Shown in pieces: positions 1 through 5,570 of a DNA stretch of 6,530 bases; the first letter of the stretch is position 1; each line of letters begins with the position of its first letter. The notes under the pieces are model-generated. The model did no database searches. It saw only the letters and a program-made list of their open reading frames with translations, and was not told where the DNA came from. A program made the position numbers and the translations under genes. This DNA is from Deltaproteobacteria bacterium (GTDB lineage: Bacteria; Desulfobacterota; Syntrophia; Syntrophales; UBA2210), in assembly GCA_016935875.1 (NCBI GenBank), contig JAFGQD010000142.1:1-6530 (forward strand). The letters run 5' to 3'.

Positions 1-356
1 GGGAAAACGGTGTCTATTCTTCTTTCATCCGCATGTGACGTTTCAACGCCCAGGTTGAGTGTCGTTTTCCCGTCCTGTATCAGGATATTATCTCCATACG
101 GAAAAGCCCTTTCGGACCTGAACATCCCCCCCTTTTTTATCAGGATCTGTTCCCTGATCTCCCTGATATCTGTCTCTCCGGATAGATCTTCATAGAGCAC
201 GGTTTCCATGTCGATTCTTATGGTATGCAGGTCCGTGTATGCCTTCAGGAACGGTTGCAAAATCTGCTCGGCAGAGGGGATATATGCGAATCCTGCATGG
301 ATACAAGCCAAGGATATGAAGAGAATACATACTATATGAAATCCCGGTCTTTTCAT
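1..356 (-). CDS. Exported LolA-like protein, 5' part only (3' end beyond the window)
   Basis: I translated this frame by hand: 118 codons from ATG at 356 run open to the window edge. An in-frame TAA lies about 45 bases upstream of the ATG, and there is no ATG in between. The N-terminus is a clear signal peptide: KR at residues 2-3, a hydrophobic core at about 8-19, and a likely signal peptidase I site after A24 (AGFA|Y). C18 sits in SLAC, which lacks the usual aliphatic residue at -3, so a lipoprotein is less likely. The mature part (residues 30-118) has the strand pattern of the LolA/LolB periplasmic lipoprotein-carrier fold: ILIKKGGMFRSE (71-82), then NILIQDGK (90-97), like the 'VKRP..F.W ... 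LVSDGKT' layout of LolA. The fold call is inference from this pattern. The specific function cannot be fixed, because many deltaproteobacterial paralogues of this fold are not true LolA. No good ribosome binding site is visible. Residues 73-77 are encoded by an A6G7 run (see findings). Confidence 0.6.
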   Translation of the reverse strand, partial: MKRPGFHIVCILFISLACIHAGFAYIPSAEQILQPFLKAYTDLHTIRIDMETVLYEDLSGETDIREIREQILIKKGGMFRSERAFPYGDNILIQDGKTTLNLGVETSHADERRIDTVF

Positions 357-408
357 TTGAATGTGGGCTTTGCCTGGATCGGCATCTTTCCGTGGAGATT
401 ACAGGACA

Positions 409-438
409 ATAATAAAACGTTTGCTGTTTAAAGGGTAA
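409..438 (-). promoter_or_regulatory. Possible weak sigma-70-type promoter for the LolA-like gene
   Basis: On the minus strand TATTAT (414-409) matches five of six bases of the -10 consensus. It is preceded at 18 bases by TTACCC (438-433), a poor -35. Transcription would start near 402, giving a 5' leader of about 45 bases. The poor -35 makes this tentative, and read-through from dksA could serve instead. Confidence 0.25.
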
Positions 439-446
439 GAGATAAG

Positions 447-467
447 ACCCCCAGAGCAGTTGAGGGT
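447..467 (-). terminator. Weak hairpin after dksA, possible intrinsic terminator
   Basis: The minus strand reads ACCCTCA, a 7-base loop, then TGGGGGT, forming a 7-bp stem with one U-G pair. It begins 13 bases after the dksA stop codon. The following tail, CTTATCTCTT, is only moderately U-rich, so termination would probably be partial. It is the only hairpin with terminator-like position that I see between genes in this window. Confidence 0.3.
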
Positions 468-480
468 TGTGTGGAGATAA

Positions 481-843
481 CTATTCTCCCCGCTGTTTTT
501 CCTGTTTTTCTTGTTGTGTTTTACAGGTTATGCAGAGGGTGGTAACCGGACGAGCCATCAATCTTTTTTCAGATATCTTTTTCCCGCACACATCACATAT
601 TCCAAAGCTACCGTCTTCAATGCGTTGAAGGGCCTCTTTCAGCTTCTTTACCAGTTTTCTTTCCCGGTCCCTGATTCTAAGCTCAAAATTCCTGTCGGAT
701 TCCTGAGATGCCCTGTCTGTCACGTCGGGAAAGCTTTCAGTGCCGCCTGTCATCTCGGAAACGGTCTTACCCGCTTCACCCATTAACCCTTCAATTTTCT
801 GTGTGAACAGCCCCCTGAAGTATTCAATCTGATCCGGTTTCAT
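481..843 (-). CDS. dksA: DksA/TraR-family RNA polymerase-binding zinc-finger protein
   Basis: Predicted 120-residue cytoplasmic regulator that inserts a coiled coil into the RNA polymerase secondary channel and, in well-studied members, acts with ppGpp on stable-RNA and amino-acid promoters. An N-terminal helix (about 1-32) leads to the coiled-coil tip, D40-V-T-D43-R-A45, which matches the functional DxxDxA tip of E. coli DksA. The return helix carries RIRDRERKLVKKL (56-68). The C4 zinc finger is C83xxC86 and C104xxC107, with the same 3/17/3 layout as E. coli DksA, and ARPVTTLCITC is typical of the family. The protein is about 30 residues shorter than E. coli DksA, the difference being at the N-terminus; this is common in deltaproteobacterial members. 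The ATG at 843 follows a GGAAGGTGGG ribosome binding site (863-854). A good promoter lies in the 75-base gap behind rfaE2. The family call is firm. Whether this copy is the main DksA or a shorter paralogue cannot be told from the window. Confidence 0.9.
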   Translation of the reverse strand: MKPDQIEYFRGLFTQKIEGLMGEAGKTVSEMTGGTESFPDVTDRASQESDRNFELRIRDRERKLVKKLKEALQRIEDGSFGICDVCGKKISEKRLMARPVTTLCITCKTQQEKQEKQRGE

Positions 844-878
844 TTGCGCTTATCCCACCTTCCAAAGTTGAATGGCCC

Positions 879-907
879 TATATATACAGTGAACGTGCTT
901 TTGTAAA
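879..907 (-). promoter_or_regulatory. Predicted sigma-70-type promoter of dksA
   Basis: The minus strand carries TTTACA (907-902), exactly 17 bases, then TATATA (884-879). Each hexamer differs from consensus at one position, and the spacing is ideal. Transcription would start near 870-873, leaving a leader of about 30 bases that includes the dksA ribosome binding site. The promoter fills the gap between the rfaE2 stop codon (919) and dksA, so dksA can be expressed apart from the upstream genes. Confidence 0.6.
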
Positions 908-918
908 GGAAAAACTGT

Positions 919-1419
919 TTATCGGCCTTTATAGGCGCTGAGTATTCGTTCTATTACGCTCGTTGTTGACGCCGGATGCTCTGTTGAGGATTCGTTAACT
1001 TGTGGGATAATTACAACTTTCCCCCCTCTCCTTTCAACAGATTCGCGTCCGACAACAGTGTCTTCGCTCCAGTCCCCTCCCTTAACCAGTATGTCGGGTT
1101 CGATATATTCTATCAGTTCGAGGGGGGTGTCTTCATCAAATATGGTTACATAGTCCACCATGTCGAGGGAGGCCATTATATATGCCCTTTCATCCTGGGG
1201 GACAATGGGCCTCAATGGTCCCTTTATGGACTGTACCGATGAATCGCTGTTGAGGGCAAGGACTAGGATGTCACCCAGCGCCTTTGCCCGTTTGAGGTAT
1301 TGTACGTGGCCGATATGGAGAATGTCAAAACAGCCGTTGGTGAAAACGATTCTTTTCCCCTCGCCTCTGAGTGTTTTAAGTTTTCCCCTCAACTGTTCCC
1401 AGGATACGATATTGTCCAT
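919..1419 (-). CDS. rfaE2: D-glycero-beta-D-manno-heptose 1-phosphate adenylyltransferase
   Basis: A 166-residue cytoplasmic enzyme predicted to transfer AMP from ATP to heptose 1-phosphate, giving ADP-heptose for the lipopolysaccharide inner core. It matches the cytidylyltransferase-like half of HldE as a stand-alone protein. The N-terminal nucleotide-binding block is TNGCFDILHIGH (27-38), with the HxGH motif at H35-H38. Further family blocks are LNSDSSVQSIKG (56-67), PQDERAYIMASLDMVDYV (74-91), KGGDW (113-117) and STTSVIERIL (151-160). The separate kinase partner (rfaE1 type) is not in this window. I chose the ATG at 1419 because AGAGGTG ends four bases before it. A longer frame from 1503 would add 28 basic residues and overlap comF with no family support. 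The stretch before the last motif (NESSTEHPA, 142-150) looks a few residues longer than usual. The gene follows comF after 17 bases, so co-transcription is likely. Confidence 0.92.
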   Translation of the reverse strand: MDNIVSWEQLRGKLKTLRGEGKRIVFTNGCFDILHIGHVQYLKRAKALGDILVLALNSDSSVQSIKGPLRPIVPQDERAYIMASLDMVDYVTIFDEDTPLELIEYIEPDILVKGGDWSEDTVVGRESVERRGGKVVIIPQVNESSTEHPASTTSVIERILSAYKGR

Positions 1420-1422
1420 AGT

Positions 1423-1429
1423 CACCTCT
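1423..1429 (-). promoter_or_regulatory. Ribosome binding site that fixes the rfaE2 start
   Basis: AGAGGTG on the minus strand sits four bases before the ATG at 1419 and inside the 17-base comF-rfaE2 gap. It supports this ATG over the in-frame ATG at 1503, which lies inside comF. Confidence 0.75.
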
Positions 1430-1436
1430 TTTTGAG

Positions 1437-2171
1437 TCAGGCCCTTGCCAGAGTAAGCACAGCCACCTCTTCTGCGCCGTTTTTCATCAATATTTTCGAA
1501 CACTCCTTCACCGTGCTGCCGGTGGTATAGACGTCATCTATCAGCAATATCTTTTTGTCTTCGATCCGTCTTCGATCTGTTACTGCAAAGACGCCCCTTA
1601 CATTTGCCGCTCTTTCCTGTCGTGAGAGGCTGACCTGCGCCTCTGTAAGGACCGTTCTCTTGAGAGTGGTAAAGTCAAGGGGAATGGGAAACATGTTCGA
1701 TATCTGTCTCGCAAGGATAAGAGACTGGTTAAATCCCCTCTCCCTCAATCTCTTCGGATGGAGGGGGACGGGTATAATCAGAGAATAATGTTGTATCACG
1801 AGGGAATCGTAACAGGTCGTTGCCATCATCCTTCCCAGGTCCTCTCCCACAGAAACCTTCCCATGATATTTGAACAGATGGATGGTGTCCAGGAGAGCTG
1901 CCTCATATTTCCCCAATGACCTGGCTATCGAAAAGGGGGGGGGCGACAGGATGCAGTCTTCGCAGAGATGATTTGCCCCCTCAGGTGCTGTAAATGGCAG
2001 ACCGCAGGAGGTGCATAAGGGGGAGGCTGCAAAATGTATTGTGGAGAGACATTCGGGACAGAAGGGATGTTCTCTGTCGTGGATCAGTAAGGTTTCGCAT
2101 GCCGGACACGTTGGGGGGAAAAGCATGTCGGCAATACCGGAGACTATTTCCTTCGCTTCACATATCATCAT
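1437..2171 (-). CDS. comF: ComF-family phosphoribosyltransferase-like protein
   Basis: A 244-residue predicted cytoplasmic protein of the ComF/GntX family. In competent bacteria ComF supports uptake or processing of transforming DNA; in other species the role is unclear, so the name is by family only. The N-terminal part carries four CxxC pairs (C22/C25, C38/C41, C53/C56, C70/C73), suitable for two zinc sites. The phosphoribosyltransferase part has IIPVPLHPKRLRERGFNQS (132-150) and the PRPP-binding loop IDDVYTTGST (211-220), with both acidic residues. Length and order are normal for a complete family member. The ATG at 2171 lies within the last codons of rsfS, a 14-base overlap, with no clear ribosome binding site, so translation is probably coupled to rsfS. 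A second ATG follows directly at 2168. Nine consecutive C bases (1943-1935) encode P77-P79, but the frame is intact. No other competence gene is visible. Confidence 0.9.
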   Translation of the reverse strand: MMICEAKEIVSGIADMLFPPTCPACETLLIHDREHPFCPECLSTIHFAASPLCTSCGLPFTAPEGANHLCEDCILSPPPFSIARSLGKYEAALLDTIHLFKYHGKVSVGEDLGRMMATTCYDSLVIQHYSLIIPVPLHPKRLRERGFNQSLILARQISNMFPIPLDFTTLKRTVLTEAQVSLSRQERAANVRGVFAVTDRRRIEDKKILLIDDVYTTGSTVKECSKILMKNGAEEVAVLTLARA

Positions 2172-2583
2172 TGAGAACGGTCAGTTTCAGCACGGATTCT
2201 TCGATGTTCATTCTAGGCGCATCCGACCACAGCCCCTCAATATCATAAAAATCCCTCACAGGTTTATAGAAGATATGCAGTATCACATCACCATAATCCA
2301 TCAGAATCCAGCTTCCAGATTGTTCTCCCTCGATTCCGAGGGGGAATATCCCCTCTTTCTTCAGTTTCTGGCCGATATGATCGGCAAGCCCCTGTATCTG
2401 CCGGTCTGAACTTCCGCCGCATATCACGAAATAGTCGGCAAAGGATGAAAGATCCTTCACTTTGAGTATGACGAGATCTTCCGCTTTTCTTTCCAGAGCA
2501 GCGTTTACGCACTGGAGAACGAGCTCTTTTGAATCTAATGAAATATCTTTAATGAAAAACACCTCCCTAAGTTGCCGGTTCAA
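2158..2583 (-). CDS. rsfS: Ribosomal silencing factor RsfS (Iojap/DUF143 family)
   Basis: RsfS binds ribosomal protein uL14 on the large subunit and blocks joining of the small subunit, saving energy on starvation. The family core is complete: KAEDLVILKVKDLSSFADYF (33-52), ICGGSSDRQIQGLADHI (54-70), EGEQSGSWILMDYGDVILHI (85-104) and YDIEGLWSDAP (113-123). The open frame shown begins with TTG at 2583, overlapping the purA stop codon as TTGA, and gives 141 residues, but no ribosome binding site precedes it. An AGGGAGGTG sequence lies inside this frame (2568-2560) and points to an ATT codon at 2553-2551. That start would give a 131-residue protein beginning a few residues before SKELVLQ, which fits usual family N-termini. 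I therefore think the true start may be the rare ATT. The family call is secure and the start is not. The 3' end overlaps comF. Confidence 0.9.
   Translation of the reverse strand: MNRQLREVFFIKDISLDSKELVLQCVNAALERKAEDLVILKVKDLSSFADYFVICGGSSDRQIQGLADHIGQKLKKEGIFPLGIEGEQSGSWILMDYGDVILHIFYKPVRDFYDIEGLWSDAPRMNIEESVLKLTVLNDDM
2560..2568 (-). promoter_or_regulatory. Strong internal Shine-Dalgarno sequence that argues for an ATT start of rsfS
   Basis: The minus strand reads AGGGAGGTG, with seven contiguous bases (GGAGGTG) complementary to the 16S rRNA tail. From the GGAGG core there are 8 bases to ATT at 2553. The only standard start codons nearby are TTG at 2583, upstream of the site, and a GTG that is part of the site itself. 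Confidence 0.6.
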
Positions 2584-3875
2584 TTAAACGGGTTGTCCAG
2601 CATAATGGTTTCATCTCTTCCCGGTCCCACGGAAACAAGAGACATCTTTACTCCGGCTAACTCTTCCAGCCGTTCGATATATTTCCGAGCGTTAACCGGC
2701 AGCTCGTCTATGTATTGTGCCTTGCTTATGTCTTCGGACCACCCGTCCATTTCTTCATAGACCGGGCGGCACTGTTCGAACAGTTTTGTGTCGGGCGGAA
2801 CATATTCCGCGAACTCATCATCCTTCGTTTTGTAGGCGATACATATCTTCACTTTGTCGATTCCCGTGAGGACGTCCAATTTGGTAAGAGCGATACCCGT
2901 TATCCCTGAGACCCTGACCGATTGTCTGACGAGGACCATGTCAAGCCACCCGCATCGGCGCTTTCTTCCTGTCGTGGCGCCGAATTCGGCTCCAACTTTC
3001 TGAATCCTTTCCCCCATTTCCCCGGTCAATTCAGTTACGAAAGGACCCGAGCCAACCCTGGTGGTATATGCCTTGCAGATGCCCACGACGGCGTCTATTT
3101 TTGTGGGGCCAATACCTGATCCACAGCATGCGTTGCCCGCGGATGTATTGGAGGAGGTCACGAATGGATACGTGCCGTGGTCGATATCAAGATGGCAACC
3201 CTGAGCACCCTCAAACAGGATGTCCCCACCCTTCTTGATTTCCCTGTCAATTATGAGGGATGTATTTGCCGCATATTGCCTGAGGCGGTCGGCATACCTG
3301 CCATATTCATCGAAGATGGGCTCATATTCCACAGGCGTGTCGTTGTAGAATTCTGTCAGGAGGAAATTTTTTTCTTCGATGTTTCTGCCCAACATCTCAC
3401 CGAAAGTCTCTCTGTTAAGAAGGTCGCAAAACCTGATGCCTGTGCGGGTGATCTTGTCTTCATAAGCGGGGCCGATACCTCTTCCCGTTGTTCCGATCTT
3501 TGCCGCTCCCTTGCGCTTCTCGCGGACGCTGTCCAGCCTCCTGTGGTATGGCATGATTATGTGCGCGTTTTCACTGATGTAAAGTTGCGTATCCGGGGGG
3601 AAGAGATCTCTCTCCTGAAGTTCATCAATCTCCTGGATTAATACCCCGGGATCAATGACCATGCCATTGCCGAGGATACAGATCTTGTGATTGTGAAGGA
3701 TGCCTGATGGGATCAGATGAAGTATGGTTTGTTTCCCCTGAACAACCAGGGTATGTCCCGCATTATTTCCTCCCTGAAAACGGGCTATGACATCCGCTTC
3801 GCGGGCGAAGAGATCAACGATCTTTCCTTTTCCTTCATCGCCCCACTGGGTCCCGACAACTATTACATTTGCCAT
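2580..3875 (-). CDS. purA: Adenylosuccinate synthetase
   Basis: Catalyses IMP + aspartate + GTP to adenylosuccinate, the committed step to AMP, in the cytoplasm. The 431 residues match the usual bacterial length. The P-loop-like WGDEGKGKIVD (11-21) carries catalytic D13, and NNAGHT (37-42) carries catalytic H41, at the same numbers as in the E. coli enzyme. IMP-site elements include GTTGRGIGPAYEDK (128-141), the FEGAQG segment (221-226) and TTRVGSGPF (271-279). TTGRKRRCGWLD (301-312) is the aspartate/IMP loop, and TKLDVLTG (331-338) with SVGPGR (415-420) forms the guanine/GTP site. The ATG at 3875 follows GGAG at a spacing of 10. The gene lies 60 bases after serA with no terminator between them, and its stop codon overlaps the open frame of rsfS. 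Nothing in it looks broken or foreign. Confidence 0.98.
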   Translation of the reverse strand: MANVIVVGTQWGDEGKGKIVDLFAREADVIARFQGGNNAGHTLVVQGKQTILHLIPSGILHNHKICILGNGMVIDPGVLIQEIDELQERDLFPPDTQLYISENAHIIMPYHRRLDSVREKRKGAAKIGTTGRGIGPAYEDKITRTGIRFCDLLNRETFGEMLGRNIEEKNFLLTEFYNDTPVEYEPIFDEYGRYADRLRQYAANTSLIIDREIKKGGDILFEGAQGCHLDIDHGTYPFVTSSNTSAGNACCGSGIGPTKIDAVVGICKAYTTRVGSGPFVTELTGEMGERIQKVGAEFGATTGRKRRCGWLDMVLVRQSVRVSGITGIALTKLDVLTGIDKVKICIAYKTKDDEFAEYVPPDTKLFEQCRPVYEEMDGWSEDISKAQYIDELPVNARKYIERLEELAGVKMSLVSVGPGRDETIMLDNPFN

Positions 3876-3935
3876 TGTTTTACGTCTCCACGTTTAAGTT
3901 TCTGCGTTACAGGTACCACCCTTGATACTGATCAC

Positions 3936-5519
3936 CTACATCTCTATCCTGGTAACGGATATGATATTGGGCAATCCTTTGAGCTTTTCCAGAGTGTCTC
4001 TGGAAATGGAGGTGTCTGTGCTCAGTACGACGAGAGCTTTTCCCTCCACCTGTTCGCGCCCAAGGTGGAGCCGTGCAATATTTACATTATCATTTCCGAG
4101 CGTTGTGGTTATGTTTCCTATAACACCGGGCCGGTCGTAGTTGTAGAGCACCAGCATGTAGCCCTCGGGGATGACATCCAGCATGAACTTGTTTATCCTG
4201 ACAATTCTCAAATCCTGTCGCCCGAAGATGGCTCCCGCCGCAAAAGATTCTTCCTGGTCGGTTTTCACCGTGACGGAAATCATGTTTTTGTAATCCTTCA
4301 TCTCGCTGCTTTTTGATTCTATGATCTTGATCCCCCGTTCCTTTGCTATAACCGGGGCGTTAATATAGTTGACGTTATCTTTCAGGACCGGGGTCAGGAG
4401 CCCCTTCAGGAAGGATATGGTCACCGGAGCCACGTTGTGTTCAAGGATGGCACCGCTATACTCAATAGTGACTTCCTTTATCCCCCCGGCAACAATCTGT
4501 GCCTCAAAAGTGCCGAGCTTTTCTCCCAGGGCCAGGTAAGGTTTTATCATGGTAAGAACTTCCGCGCTGACGGAGGGGAAATTGACGGCATTTTTTATTT
4601 CTCCGGTCGTGAGGCAATCAACTATCTGTTGAGCGATGGCTATGGCGACATTTTTCTGGGCTTCATCCGTTGATGCACCCAGATGTGGTGTACAGATGAT
4701 ATTGTCCAGGGAGAGCAGCCTCGTGTTTTTAGTCGGTTCTTCCTCGAAAACATCGAGGGCGGCGCCGGCGACTTTTCCTGAAACAATGGCATCATGAAGG
4801 TCATTTTCATCAATGATCCCGCCCCTCGCGCAGTTGATTACAAAGACTCCATTTTTCATCTTGTCGAAAGAAGATGCGTTGATCAGCCCCTTCGTTTCAT
4901 CTGTCAGTGGGGTATGCACGGAAATGAAATCGGCCTTTTCCAGGACTTCGTCAAAGGAGGCAAGACAAATACCCATTTTCTCCGCTGCTTCACGCGAGAT
5001 AAAGGGGTCGTAGGCCATCACGTTCATTTTAAGTCCCTGCGCCCTGTTGGCCACGATGGAGCCCACCCTTCCGATACCGATGATTCCCAACGTCTTGTTT
5101 GAGACTTCGGAACCCATGAACTTCTTTTTCTCCCACTTCCCCGCTTTTGTGGAGCTGGTGGCCTGGGGGATTCTTCTGGCCAGAGAAAACATCATGGCTA
5201 TGGCGTGCTCCGCCGTTGTGATCGTATTTCCCCCGGGGGTGTTCATGACCACGATCCCTTTCTTGCTTGCCGCTTCGACCGCCACGTTGTCGAGGCCAAT
5301 CCCTGCCCTGCCAATCACCTTGAGGCGCGCGGCTTGATCTATCACTTCCTTTGTAACTTTGGTTGCACTCCTGATGGCCAGGCCATCATAATTTTTTATT
5401 ACGTCCTTCAACTCGTCGGGAGTAAGGCTGGTTATTACATCAACCTCAATGCCCGGGGCGTTTTCAAATATCTCTATTCCTTCTTTTGCCAAAGTATCGC
5501 TTACCAGAACCTTCTTCAT
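3936..5519 (-). CDS. serA: D-3-phosphoglycerate dehydrogenase (long, type 1)
   Basis: Oxidises 3-phosphoglycerate with NAD to 3-phosphohydroxypyruvate, the first step of serine synthesis. At 527 residues it is the long form, very close to the M. tuberculosis enzyme. The substrate domain is residues 1-98 and about 288-318, with GRAGIGLDNV at 70-79. The NAD domain carries GIGRVG (148-153) and D171 for the NAD ribose. The catalytic residues are R232 (NCARGG), E261 (FEEEP) and H279 (TPHLGAST). Residues about 320-450 form the allosteric substrate-binding domain typical of type 1 enzymes. A C-terminal ACT domain (454-527) carries DRPGVIG (462-468), so feedback control by serine is likely, though not provable from sequence. 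The ATG at 5519 has a modest AGGA at 11 bases. It follows serC by 51 bases, giving two consecutive pathway enzymes; the serB-type phosphatase is not in the window. Confidence 0.97.
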   Translation of the reverse strand: MKKVLVSDTLAKEGIEIFENAPGIEVDVITSLTPDELKDVIKNYDGLAIRSATKVTKEVIDQAARLKVIGRAGIGLDNVAVEAASKKGIVVMNTPGGNTITTAEHAIAMMFSLARRIPQATSSTKAGKWEKKKFMGSEVSNKTLGIIGIGRVGSIVANRAQGLKMNVMAYDPFISREAAEKMGICLASFDEVLEKADFISVHTPLTDETKGLINASSFDKMKNGVFVINCARGGIIDENDLHDAIVSGKVAGAALDVFEEEPTKNTRLLSLDNIICTPHLGASTDEAQKNVAIAIAQQIVDCLTTGEIKNAVNFPSVSAEVLTMIKPYLALGEKLGTFEAQIVAGGIKEVTIEYSGAILEHNVAPVTISFLKGLLTPVLKDNVNYINAPVIAKERGIKIIESKSSEMKDYKNMISVTVKTDQEESFAAGAIFGRQDLRIVRINKFMLDVIPEGYMLVLYNYDRPGVIGNITTTLGNDNVNIARLHLGREQVEGKALVVLSTDTSISRDTLEKLKGLPNIISVTRIEM

Positions 5520-5570
5520 TACTCGTGTTATCCTTTTCTGTTATTAGTGACTGTATGTGGCTTTGATTTT

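Noticed and set aside
225..431. 68-residue plus-strand open frame in the leftmost region
   Set aside because: It lies mostly antisense to the signal-peptide-bearing gene on the minus strand and shows no domain or start signal.
910..937. Small hairpin GCCTATAAAGGC at the end of rfaE2 followed by a T run
   Set aside because: The stem is only four base pairs and the T run starts about ten bases after it; not a convincing terminator.
1420..1503. Longer N-terminus for rfaE2 starting at the ATG at 1503
   Set aside because: It would overlap comF by 67 bases and add an unusual arginine-rich segment; AGAGGTG directly before the ATG at 1419 supports the shorter form.
3912..3922. AGGGTGGTACC on the minus strand in the serA-purA gap, identical to the start of the conserved T-box antiterminator sequence
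   Set aside because: The match stops before the usual CGCG, only 60 bases lie between the genes, serA coding sequence occupies the place where stem I would be, and there is no terminator. Probably chance.
3717..4316. 199-residue plus-strand open frame across the purA-serA junction
   Set aside because: Antisense to two well-conserved genes, no recognisable motif, no ribosome binding site evidence; a shadow of codon bias on the other strand. The 154-residue frame at 3177-3641 is rejected for the same reason.
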